NCBI RefSeq assembly: GCF_029873635.1
Contig: NC_080425.1
Location: forward strand, 38,133,390-38,197,389
Origin: Malania oleifera
Lineage: Eukaryota; Streptophyta; Magnoliopsida; Santalales; Ximeniaceae
Direction of reading: 5' to 3'
DNA: 64,000 nt
Notes under the pieces: model-generated
Seen by the model: only the letters and a program-made list of their open reading frames with translations
The model's database searches: none
What the model was told of the DNA's origin: nothing
Shown: positions 34,346 through 45,048 of the stretch, piece by piece
Position numbering within the stretch: position 1 is the first letter of the stretch
Layout: each line of letters opens with the position of its first letter
Translations under genes and position numbers: made by a program

Positions 34346-36511
34346 TGTGACGACCCGATTTTTCTACCATTTTTTTTCAATAATACACAATAATAATCAA
34401 ACCTCAATCAAATAACAAAACTCTAATACCATATATCAAAACAACCCGACCTGAAGCGGCGTACTAGGTAATCAATCCATCATACACAAATATACCTAAT
34501 AGTGGAAGTCAATATTTACATACTATCCTGAATACAAATAACTAGAGTTCTATGCATCCATTCACATCCCAAAAAACAAAAAAAAAATCCATAACACACT
34601 CTAGGGAATCATACATCCCTAGCCCAAAACACTTACTCTAACTACTAGGGTACTAGCTCCGTTTTATCTCAGAGCTCTATCTACTCATCGATTCTGATTC
34701 CCTTAAAAGTTTAAATTTTTGGGTGAGAGACCTCTCGATAAGATGGAATAAATTATTTTTAGTGTGTGGCAGAATGAGTTTAGTTATATCATGATACACT
34801 CATTTAAAGGATTATGTCATCTAAGAAAAATATACAGATATGTACTCATAATCATATAGATATAAAACATAGTTTCATAAGCTTTGATATCATTTCTTAT
34901 ACTCTTAATCATAAGCTATCATTTCTTATAATCATATACATATACTTTCATTTCTCAAATCATATTCATATATTTCCATATCTCATCTTTCTCAAATCAT
35001 ATTCATATACTTTCTTATCTCATCTTTAAATTCACACTTTTTCATTCTCATATTCATGTTCACATTCTAGCTCATAAGTTTCCTTTAGTATATTTCACGT
35101 GTCTGTAACTCATGGCTGCTCATTTCTCACTTTCACATTCTAGCTCATGAGTTTCTGCCAGTACAGAATCCACTACATGTTTGTAACTCATGGTTGTTCA
35201 TTATCGTGTCTGTAATGAGTAACCATCCTGAGGATATTCCCACCTCATCGTCATGCTTCCCCCCATAACTGGGTTATGCGGCCCAAAGGTTGGACCTAGC
35301 CGCAGTTAGCCTACCTTGTTAGATCAGGGGGGGAACATGTCTATAGTATGAATGACCTACCCAACCCTTGTCCGGGGCCCAAGGGGGCAACACAATCCTT
35401 CGTAGGCCCATTTGACTGTCTCGCCACACTCTGCACCAGACGTGTGGTTGCACTATCACCATGCTAGCAACGGTACCGTGCTCTCTGTACAACTATGGTC
35501 CATCAGGGTTCTCATTTTCACATTTCTATATTCACATTTCATTTCATCTATATATCTCAACATATCAGTATAATTCACAGCATTTCTATATCATTCTATC
35601 ATTTTTGTATAATTCTCGTCATTTCTGTATATATTCCATTTCATGTTTGTATATATCTCAATTCAGCATTTCAGTATAAAAGCACATCTGTGCATTTCAC
35701 GTACGTCATCATTTCTCAATAAAAACATATCGATATTTCATTTTTCCTCTTTTATCATAGGAAACATTTTTATATGTCATATTCCATCATTTCCCAATAA
35801 AATGCACATCTATATATCACATTTCATCATTTCTCTATAAAACAATTTTATATTCCACTTTTCATCGTTTCCATATAAAAATCTCATATCATTCACAAAT
35901 ATGCATATAAAACATAACTGGGTTTACCATAATTTCATTTTTGTATAAAACATTTCAATATACATATCATAGTCTCATTACTCAGTGCAAAACACATATC
36001 CCAGTTTCAATTACATTCCCAGTATAAATCAATCATATAATATTACTCATGCCACACAGTTTTTATCTGATATTCTTATCATAATAATCACTTGCAAAAT
36101 ATCATATTTCATTTTCACATACTTTAAATCAACTAGTTAATTTTCCAAAATAGCTGTTATAATTTATTCCCCTTATCTGCTTACTAAGAGGCCTGATAAA
36201 AACCATAAATCCACACCACAGAGTTCAAAACTCCAAACCCTGAAATCGCATTATGCCCAGTTCAATTAACTCAACTCCAGAATATTTATCATTTAATATG
36301 TTCCCTAGGCCCACATACTCCAAATAATCAATTAAACCCTAAAATATCATACTTATCCTGATTTTGGGGTGGTGTCCAAGAATCCCAAATCAACAATATG
36401 CTCCGATTAACTTGTAGAGAATCATCTCTAGATTCTCGTGGTAGCTTCTGATCTTCAATCTAAGCTATAATCAGAGTGAAAATGAAGAGAGAAGGAAAAG
36501 AGCTTCGTAGG

Positions 36512-36517
<6 letters not shown>

Positions 36518-36552
<35 letters not shown>
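36518..36552. repeat. GA/CT microsatellite in Gypsy LTR
   Basis: About 17 GA units. In element orientation this is a CT tract lying about 40 bp after the TATA-like box. Confidence 0.85.
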
Positions 36553-36556
<4 letters not shown>

Positions 36557-36611
36557 GTTTGTTTTCCCAAAATGAAGCTCGCATGACTCCTTTAAAATCA
36601 ACACTGCAGAC

Positions 36612-36956
36612 GAAACCGTCAACAGTTTTCTACACCCCTCACAAAACCATCGACGGTTTGGGTTTTTAACCTACCTTTTTTACCGTTTTACCTGTAATCG
36701 GCCCACGGTAAATACAAAATCGTCGACAGTTTTCTGCGCCCCTCACCAAACCATCAACGGTTTGGTCTTCACCAAACCAAATTTCCTGATTTTCCTTATT
36801 TTTCTTATTGTTTAAATTTCCCGAGTCTCTACATTCTCCCCTCACCAAACCGTTAACGGTTTGATCTTCACCAAACTGAATTTCCTCATTTTCCTTATTT
36901 TTCTTATTATTTAAATTTTCCGGATCTCTACATTCTCCCCTCAGCAAACCGTCACA
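36612..36956 (-). promoter_or_regulatory. Dyad cluster AAACCGTCGACGGTTT type in Gypsy LTR
   Basis: Copies: GAAACCGTCAACAGTTTTC (36612), CAAAACCATCGACGGTTTGG (36641), AAAATCGTCGACAGTTTT (36716), CCAAACCATCAACGGTTTGG (36745), CCAAACCGTTAACGGTTTGA (36844) and a truncated CAAACCGTCACA at the LTR end. Confidence 0.8.
36739..36955. repeat. 99-bp tandem duplication with partial third unit
   Basis: CCCCTCACCAAACC starts at 36739 and 36838, and CCCCTCAGCAAACC at 36937. Each full unit contains one dyad motif, TTTCCTTATTTTTCTTATT and a TCTCTACATTCTC end. Confidence 0.9.
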
Positions 36957-38640
36957 ACCCTTGTTGAGAGAGAAATGAGGGAAAAATAAATAAGAAGGTT
37001 AAAAAAATTGTGGGGCCCTTGTGGGCTACATATCTGCTAGATAAAATGCTTTTTAAAAAAATAATGGGATCTGCATGGAACTCTCTTTGATGTAAAAGAC
37101 AAATAAAAAAATGAATGGAAAAAACCCAATGCCATTTAATCTATAAGGAGGGGGGGGGGGAAATAAAAAAAGGTTTTAAAAAAATTGTAAGGCCAACATG
37201 GGCATCACATTTTGCCAAAAAAAAAGGATGATTTTTTTAAAAAATAGTGGAGCTTGCCTGGACCCTCCTTTGATGTAAAAGATGAATGCAAAAATTAAAA
37301 AACTCAACACTACGAGTCAGTTCTAGGTTGAATCCAATGGTTCAGAAATCATATATACTAGAAAGACAACCCGAGCTTCACAGCGAGATAATAAAAAAAA
37401 AAACATATGAAATAAGTTTAAAAAATAAATTTAAATATTAAATCACTGCTAACAATACAAAATTCTTCGCGGTGGGATAATATAAAAGAAAAAAAATACA
37501 TATGAAATAAGTTTAAAAATCAATCTAAATACTAAAATCAATATTAACAATACAAAATTGCAACTATATACAATTGTAGCTTGGAGCTTGAATGTAAATA
37601 CAATCTTAGTAATTAGTAAAATTATATAGAAAAAACATATCTGAAATAAACAATTTCATTAAATAGTACCTTTAAAACACATATAGCATAAAATATATTT
37701 AAGTATAATTTTTTTTTGTATGTTTTTAGTGAGATTAATTGTCTGTCAAACCATAACAAAAACAGATCAACTTAACTTCCTCAGTCATAGAGAACTTGAA
37801 TAATACAAAATTGTAACAATATATCATTTAAAAATTTATTTAGTGAAATTTATTAATGTTAGAATTTTTAAATTTTGCTTACAAAAAGAGAAAATATTTT
37901 TGAAAATAATTTTTTAAAAAAATAACGGAATCAATATAGGGAGAGAAATTGAGTGGGGCCCATGTAGGATCAAAGGAAAAGGGAAAATTTTTAAAAATAA
38001 ATTTAAAAACTATTAAAAAATTAATGGAGCCATAATAAGCTCATAATATGAGAGAAATGAGGGGAAAAGAAATAAGAATGGTTAAAAAAATTATGGGGCC
38101 CGTGTGAGCATTTGTCAAAATTTTTTTTTTTTTTTTTAAATGTGGGGTCCACATGGGGCCCCTTTAGACAAGCAAAAAAATAAAACCCAGCCACATGTTG
38201 ACACTGGGTCTAGAAAAAATGATTTTTTAAAATAGTGGGATCCACATGAACCCCCTCTACTATAAAATATAAAAAAAAAAAAAAAAAAAAAAACTAGTTG
38301 CACATGTTAGGGATGAATTGAATTTTTGGATTCAAAAATCAAGAGAGAAAAGAGAAAGGGGGAAAAGGAAAAGAGAAAACAAAAATAGTGAAAATAACTT
38401 GGTAGCGAAGCATGTCCCATTAAGATTCAATTTTAATGTATAGTATATATTATATATATGTTCATTTTTTATCATATTTGAGGATTGAGTTAAAATAGAA
38501 TATAAAATTTAATTTTTATCTTAATTTTTTTTGTCTCAAATTTTGGTTTCAAATGGGATGCCCGCTTAAAAAATTCCCATTTTTATTCTGCCGGCTTTCA
38601 AAGATGGTGCACGAAGAGAGATGACGCAAATTTTTTTATA
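36957..38640. repeat. AT-rich DNA with dispersed GTGGGGCCC-type repeats
   Basis: The phrase GGTTAAAAAAATTGTGGGGCCC and its variants recur near 36995, 37165, 37950 and 38080; TAGTGGGATCCACATG-type phrases occur near 37063, 37243, 38138 and 38232. A separate duplication of about 88 bp (starts 37376 and 37464) contains ACATATGAAATAAGTTTAAA. A poly-G of about 12 lies at 37148-37160 and a poly-A of about 25 near 38270. No coding feature. Confidence 0.6.
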
Positions 38641-38670
38641 AAGAAAAGTATGGGAGATTAATACCCTCTG

Positions 38671-38744
38671 GACCGCATAGCGCAGTGGATTAGCGCGTCT
38701 GACTTCGGATCAGAAGGTCGTGGGTTCGACTCCCACTGTGGTCA
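38671..38744 (+). tRNA. tRNA-Arg (anticodon TCG)
   Basis: A complete cloverleaf: acceptor GACCGCA pairs with TGTGGTC (one G-T), D arm GCGC/GCGC with loop AGTGGATTA, anticodon stem TCTGA/TCAGA with loop CTTCGGA (anticodon TCG), and T arm GTGGG/CCCAC with loop TTCGACT. No intron is present. The discriminator base as read is A. TTTATAAAG lies about 40 bp upstream and TTTT about 22 bp downstream. It decodes CGA (and by wobble possibly CGG) codons. Confidence 0.95.
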
Positions 38745-38788
38745 TCCCAAATTCTTCTGTTTGTTTTGTTGTCTGACTTGAAATAAAA

Positions 38789-40397
38789 TTTTGATTTCAC
38801 GCAGTATTAATGTTTAAATTTTAGTCATATTAAAATAAAATTTTATTTTTTATTATGTTTTACACGGTGTCAAAATATCATCGAAAATATTTTTTTTTTT
38901 ATTTTGTTTGAACTTCTTTTCATTTCTTCTTCTTTTATTTTTTAACGCAAAATCAAAAGGTAAACTTGAAATTTTCTTTAAAAAAATTATTTCATTGTCA
39001 AAGATAGGTAGAAAAATAAAATATAAAAAAAATAAAAAATAAAATAATTTTGATTTCACACATTATTAATATTTAAAGTTTAATCACATTAGAATAAATT
39101 TTTATTTTTAATTATATTTTATATAGTAACAAAAAAATCATCAAAAATAATATTTTTATTTTATTTCTTTTTCCTTTTTTTCTCAAATAAAAATTCTTAA
39201 TCCAAATCAAACATAATTTATCCAATAATAAATTGGATTGAGATATTAAGCTCCATTGTCTTTTTATTTGCGCTTCAGTTTTTTTTTCTTTCTCTTTCTC
39301 TATTTTATGCAAAATTAAAAGGTAAACTTGGAACTTTTTTTTTGAAAAAAATATACCATTGTTACAGAAAGCCAAATAACCATAAAAATAATAAATAAAA
39401 TTTAATTTCAAACATTATTGACCCTTAAATTTTAATCACATTAGAATAAACTTTTATTTTTAATTATGTTTTAAGTAGTGACAAAATATCATCAAAAATA
39501 AATCTTTTTTATTTTACATTTTTCTTTTTCCTTGGATAAAATCTTAGTCCAAATCAAATTTAATTTAAATGGAAATGAATTGAATTGAGATATTGATTTT
39601 CATTTCTTCTTCTTTTTTTAATGCAAAATCAGAAGGTAGACCTAAAACTTGTTTTCTAAAAAAATATTTTATTATCAAAAACAGTTAGATAAAAATAAGA
39701 TATATAAAAAATAATAAACAAAATTTTGATTTCATTAATGTTTAGATTCAGTTTACGTTAGGAAAAAAAATTTATTTGTAATTATTTTTGTACAGTGACA
39801 AAATTTCATAAAAAATAATATTTTTTATTTTACTTTCTTTCCTTCTTCTCAAGCAAAATATTATAAAAAATAATTTGTTTATATAGTGACAAAATATCAT
39901 AAAAGTATTCTTTTTATTTTACTTTCTTTTTCTCAAACAAAATTCTTAACCCAAATCAAATTTTAATTTAGATGGGAATGAATTGGATTACGATATTGAT
40001 TTTCATGTATATTCGCCCCTTGATTGTCTTGTTGCCTGAACTTATTTTCTTTTCTTTTCTTTTTTTAAAATTTTTTTAATGTAAAATTAGAAGGTAAACC
40101 TAAAACTTTTTTTTTTTTTTTTGAAAAAAGAATTGATTATTGAAAAAGGTTATAAAATTAATAAATAAAATTTTGATTTCACTCGTTATTAATGTTTAAA
40201 TTTTAATAAAGTTAGAATACATTTTATTTTAATTATTTTTTATATAGTGATAAAATATCTCAAAAATAATTTTTTTTATTTCACTTTCTTTTCCTCTTTC
40301 TCAAATAAAATTCTTAATCCAAATCAAACTTAATTTAGATGGGAATGAACTTTGCACCTTGATTGTCTTGTTGATGAACTTCTTTTCTTTTCTCCTT

Positions 40398-40442
<45 letters not shown>

Positions 40443-40760
40443 AAATGCAAAATCATAAGGTAAACATGAAATTTTTTAAAAAAAAAAAAGTCTCATTGTC
40501 AAAGAAAGCTAGAAATATATACAAAAATAATGAATAAACATTATTAATGTTTAGATATTAATCACATTAGAATAAAATTTTATTTTTAGTGACAAAATAT
40601 CATAAAAAATAAATCTTCTTTTATTTTTCTTTCTTTTTTCTTTTTTCTTAAATAAAATTTTTAATCCAAATCACGCTTGATTTAGATGGAAATGGATTGG
40701 ATTGAGAAATTGAAATCATGTAGAGTCAAATTTCTTTGAGTTGTCACACTCATGCTATCT
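38789..40760. repeat. Degenerate tandem array, about six units of 260-450 bp
   Basis: Units start with TTTTGATTTCACACATTATT-like text at 38789, 39048, 39401, 39724, 40171 and 40532 (last two variants shorter). Shared in order within units: ATCACATTAGAATAAA, TAGTGACAAAATATCATCAA, TTCTTAATCCAAATCAAACT, GATGGGAATGAATTGGATTG, TGCAAAATCARAAGGTAAAC and CATTGTCAAAGAAAGCTAG. Spacing varies (259, 353, 323, 447, 361 bp) through internal deletions and simple-repeat growth. It begins 45 bp after the tRNA gene. Confidence 0.85.
40401..40439. repeat. CT microsatellite
   Basis: About 19 CT units inside the tandem array. Confidence 0.9.
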
Positions 40761-40989
40761 AATTCTCTATGTCAGTATTAATAATTTAAAGAAAAAAATG
40801 GCAATTTTAAGTTGGTGCTCATATTTACAAGGATTATCGACTTGAGATTTGTCACAAGCGAGAAGTTTCATGTATGGATCAAGCCCCTTCACCTTTTATA
40901 TAAAACCTCCTTGATAGGAAATGCTAAGTAAAGCTGCATTGAGAGCATATTGCAGGTGCATAAAGCCCCTAGCATGGTATTTCTGAGTC

Positions 40990-42108
40990 AAGGCTTGGAG
41001 TAATAAATTTTTATCAGATTTTAATCACATTAAAATGTATTTTAATTTTATGAGGGTATATAAATAGTTGTGTTCTTATTTCTTTTTGTTTTTACATTAG
41101 GACATGTTTCACAACAATTGGCATCAAAGCACCATATTTGTGCTAGGGTTTTCTGGGTTATACCTTGATTGTGGCAAGGATAGGTAGTGTCGATAATCAT
41201 TTTTTACCTTCTAAAACAAAAGTCAAAGTAGAAGCAAATAAAAGAAGAAAGAGAAAGAGTCGAGACAATTGATCGGTCCCTCTGAGCGATCAATTAACCT
41301 TTCCTCCAACTAGTCGTTGGTATCATCCTACAGATGGTCAACCAGCCCTTCAAGGTGGTCGACCAATCTACCTCAACTTCAAAATTTTGAGTTATTTCAA
41401 TGCACTTGGTTGGAGGTTTTAGGCATGTCGTAAGCCCCTTTAATGCCACATGTCAATTGTCAACCATAACAATTGATGGATGGTAGTGATTGGTGGTTAT
41501 ATTTTGAATTTGAATTTTGAAAATTCAAATTCAAAAGGAGCTTCCCTCCATTCCACGAAAGGTCTATAAAAGGACCCTCTTGGGGGAGAGATTAAAGTAT
41601 GTCCAAGTGAGGTCAAAGTGAAAAATTACATGAAGAAAGGGATTCAAAAGAAGGGATTTTGTTTGAAAGAAGATATAAGGAAACTCCAATCTTTCAAGTT
41701 GTTCAAAGGATATTTAGGAAGAGATCTTTTATAATAAGACTCTTACTTGCCATATAAAGTGGAAGTACAATCTCCTCCCATGTAATTTCATTCGGTTTTT
41801 CATCTATCATATGCTTTGTTCTTTATAAGAATGTTTTAGAATTTGCATGCGATCTGCTTTGTTTTTTTTTTTTTTTTGGTGATGTTTTGTATGTCATTTT
41901 GTAGTATTTTCATTTATCTTTAAGATGTGTGTGATCATGCATGAGAAAAGTACCAAAATTGGCATGAAATTGCACATTACAGTGCAAGTGTTCGACTAGC
42001 TCATGTAGGTGATCAACCGATCTACACAATTTCAAAAAAGTAGCCCTTGTGGCTACAAGCAGTGGATCAGCCCTTGGAATTTTTCATTGGGTAGTCGACC
42101 ACCAAATC
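40990..42108 (+). mobile_element. LTR-like remnant with GGTCGACC dyads and TATA box
   Basis: Motifs ATGGTCAACCAG (41333), GGTGGTCGACCAATC (41357) and later GGGTAGTCGACCACC (42089) surround a promoter-like GTCTATAAAAGGACC at 41563. A possible primer-site-like TTGGCATCAAAGC is at 41123, upstream of the cluster, so the internal organisation is unclear. It is interrupted at 42109 by a Gypsy LTR start. No protein reading is visible. Confidence 0.4.
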
Positions 42109-42790
42109 TGTAGGGACCCAAATCCGAAAAAAAAATAAAGAAAAAAGAAAGGAAATTAAAAAAGATAAAACAATAGAGGTCGTCGACGAGGCTCAATTTC
42201 TTGTCGACGAAGTCCCTTTTGTGGCTCGACGACAAGACGCTGGGGCTTGTCGACGAGGAGATATCGAGGGATATTCAGGGATTCTGAAATCTCAGGCTCG
42301 TCGACGAGGTTTCCTTCTTGTCCAAGAGCGACCTTCTTTGGCTCGTTGACGAGAACTCCGACTCGTCGATGAGGTTGGCCGAGTTAACCTAGTTATAAAT
42401 AGAATATCCTTTTCTTCTTTGCCAAATTATCCTATTTTCTCTCCCTCTCTCTCTATAACTCGAACCAACCCCCTCTCTCTCTAGGATTCTGTGTCGTCTA
42501 TTGCCGAAATCAACAATTCGACATCGCTACGTAGATTAGGAGGAGAATCTCTATAGTTATAGCGGATCATATTTTCGATCTGAGAATTTTCGGGTTTTTC
42601 CCTAAAATTAAGGTAAGCATCTGACTCCGTTTCTGATTCGGTATATATGTAGTAGTCATGATTATAGTTAAGTAATGTTCTTCGTTTTTTAGGTTTCGGG
42701 GATCCCGCGTCGTTGTTTTGGATCGATCTGTTTGTGTTTCATATTTTCGAGATTAAGGTAAGGAGATTTGTTTACATTAGTATTTTTAGA
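42109..42790 (+). mobile_element. Gypsy LTR 5' part with CTCGTCGACGAG dyads
   Basis: It starts TGTAGGGACCCAAATCCG. Seven motif copies (42179-42373) are followed by TATAAAT at 42393 and a CT-rich start region at 42437-42485. A further segment with CCCTAAAATTAAGGTAAG and CGAGATTAAGGTAAGG follows (the latter looks like a splice donor-like phrase also found in the LTR at 48690). The rest of the LTR is not recognised beyond about 42790. Confidence 0.65.
42179..42373 (+). promoter_or_regulatory. Cluster of CTCGTCGACGAG dyads
   Basis: Copies: GTCGTCGACGAG (42179), CTTGTCGACGAAG (42200), GGCTCGACGACAAG (42222), CTTGTCGACGAGG (42246), CTCGTCGACGAGG (42297), CTCGTTGACGAGA (42342) and CTCGTCGATGAGG (42363). 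The last ends 20 bp before TATAAAT. Confidence 0.85.
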
Positions 42791-43960
42791 AAACTGAACT
42801 GTTAGAAAGCTATATTATGTCTTACTACACAAAAATTGATTTTTGGCCTTTTGTTTGATTTCAAAATCATTTTAAACCTTTGGTAGAAGTTAATTTTAAG
42901 TATAAAAAGGTTTTCTTATCTTTAGGGTTCTAAAGGTCAATCTAGGTTAGTTTTGAGCTTCAATATAAATCATACAAGCATGCATTAACAAATAAACCCT
43001 AATTACTATTACAACTCAAAAAACCAAAGTCTTAAGGCTCTACTCCACTAATGTTCATGGAATACGCCTTGGAATATGATCTTTTAGATGTTTTTCAAGG
43101 CTTCCATATTGCAGCATCGTTTATACTTCTAGAAAGGTAAACATATTCATTCGCTCGGCACACAGATGAGATGTTGTGGTTTGTCATAATCAAAACAGGG
43201 ATTGGACTCAAAAAGTCAACATCATTTACTAAGATTCCATCATTGATCAAGAGTACAATTTCTTTGTGCTAAAAACCACATTGGACAATTGGTCCTTCAC
43301 TTAGGTGTACACAACCCTCCTAGCTAGAAAGTGACTTACATATCCTAGAAAGCACCTTTGGATTGCCCATTGTGTTTCTAGTAGAAACCCACATAGATCA
43401 CTAGATCCTTTCAATCGAGAGTCATAGGTGTCAACACTAAATTATGTCTGAGCTAACTTGGGACACTACACTGAAAACCATGACATCACAAACCTTGATC
43501 TCCCTCTCTTGGCCCATTTTTCCATTTTGAGGCATTTCCAGCCTTTCTAGCTTTTTCCTTTTTTTTTTCTTCAATCTCAAGCCATCTAGAGTGGTCCAAA
43601 ATGACAAAAATATTAGGAAGATTTCATAATTATTCGCAAAAATTGAGAAAACCTTATCTTTTAAAATTTTCTCCTTTTTTTTTTTTTTTTTTGCTAATTT
43701 TAGCCTCTCTATATTTTTATATATTTTTTTGGGTATTTTTCTAGGGATCTATTTTTTTATTTATTTATTATTATATTTTTGAAAAATTCAAATAAATAAA
43801 TAATTAATTGGCACATGGTTGCCCACATGCACGCACGTGTGGACATCCCAAAATGACAGCATTTAGGGTAAATGTTTAAAAAAAACAAAAAAAAACAATG
43901 ACAAACTTGGGCCCTTTTCCAAAGTTATGTCATTCCACTAAACATTTTAAGATAATATTT
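42791..43960. other. Unassigned AT-rich DNA
   Basis: No conserved reading or clear repeat border. It probably contains decayed LTR-element internal sequence. Confidence 0.4.
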
Positions 43961-44003
43961 ATGTATGTGTGTGTATGTGTGTGCGTGTGTATGTGTGTGT
44001 GTG
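43961..44003. repeat. GT-rich microsatellite
   Basis: ATGTATGTGTGTGTATGTGT-type imperfect (GT)n/(ATGT)n tract. Confidence 0.85.
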
Positions 44004-44049
44004 GTCACCGAACTAGTCACTTAAATCCAATTGGGTGATTGCACTTTAA

Positions 44050-44700
44050 TTTTTGCAAATGAAGTCGTCAAAGTTAATGGATTGCTTTGAGCATGAAGAG
44101 ATCTTGTTGTTTTTATAAAACTTATTAGTAGTTAAATTATCATTATATATATAATGGTCTCACAATGGAATCAACAATAACCCGAAAGTTCTAATGATGA
44201 TATTTTTTAATCACAAAGCCTGATATGTATCCTCGTAGAAGGCTATAAACTTTGTAGTGATGGTTAAAGTAGTTGTACGAGTTTGTTTAACACTTGTCCA
44301 GGACATAACTCCTCTCGCAATCATGAAAATATGACCATAGTTGGATTTGCTGTCATTTACACAACCTAGACCATTAGCATAAGGTGATTTGATCGCTTAT
44401 AAGTATATAAACTTTAGTATCTTGCAAATATCATATTACTTTCTTTGTAGCTTCCTAATGAATCACTCTATTATCACTCAATTATCCTCTAAGCACACCA
44501 ATTGCATAGGCAATATCAGGGCAAGTGCATACTTGAGCATACATAAGGCAACTAGCAATCGATGCATACCTCTTTTTTGTATTTTGTGTCATCATCATTA
44601 AAATATTGTCATCATGTCTGAACTGTAAGGAAAGTTTTGATCGCCTCAACTCAAAGGGAAAACTTAGGATGATAAACAATGGGAATAGGGTGAGAAATGG
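44050..44700 (-). pseudogene. Copia RT/RNase H fragment
   Basis: The minus strand reads KRYASIASCLMYAQVCTCPD followed by IAYAIGVL, the conserved Copia phrase (PYASAVGSLMYAQVCTRPDIAYAV). Further downstream VDSIVRPL matches the end of the RNase H region. Heavily stopped. No LTR is assigned to it. Confidence 0.7.
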
Positions 44701-45048
44701 GTCAATATAAGTTCATGGAGTCACCACTAACCTTTTTATTTGCCTAGGTGTGTTTAGATTTTCTAATTACTTTTGATTAGTTGGTCCATAAATGCACTAC
44801 ATAATTTCATCCAAGGTCTATCTGATGGAAATTTGTGAGTTTCTCAATTAGTTGGGTAAATATTGGACAAAAGATGAGTTCAAATTAATTAATTGAGGGC
44901 TCCCTATCTCCTCATAAACCCTTGCAAGCATATATTGCATTCAAGCTAAGTTTGAGCTTAATTGTGCATTTTAGGACTTGCTCCACCTTTTATTGGAATA
45001 TGAGGGTATTCTTAACTAGAGGCCTTCATTGTTTAGAATAAGATACTT

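Larger units (their letters stand above)
34346..36956 (-). repeat. Gypsy 5' LTR (element orientation), 2611 bp
   Basis: Plus-strand text runs from TGTGACGACCCGATTTT to AAACCGTCACA, with 7-bp inverted ends TGTGACG/CGTCACA. A primer-binding site abuts the low end, so in element terms 36956 is the LTR start. From there it holds a 99-bp tandem duplication, five to six AAACCGTCGACGGTTT-type dyads (36612-36956), a TATA-like TTTTAAAGG (complement near 36588-36598) and a CT repeat (GA at 36518-36551). The ends resemble Tekay/Del-type LTRs (TGTRACGACCC). 35460-36140 is a degenerate TTTCATATTT-rich tract. Confidence 0.8.

Noticed and set aside
34814-35840. Several 60-75-codon readings rich in Ile/Ser/His/Tyr
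   Set aside because: They follow the TTTCATATTT-rich LTR tract, overlap each other in different frames and lack conserved motifs.
36739-36956. CRISPR-like regular repeat
   Set aside because: Only two full 99-bp units in a plant LTR; it is an ordinary tandem duplication.
38853-39411. Phe/Lys-rich minus-strand readings
   Set aside because: AT-rich tandem array translated by chance.
41119-41135. Primer-binding-site-like TTGGCATCAAAGC
   Set aside because: Two mismatches to the consensus and wrong position relative to the TATA box at 41563; not counted as a real site.
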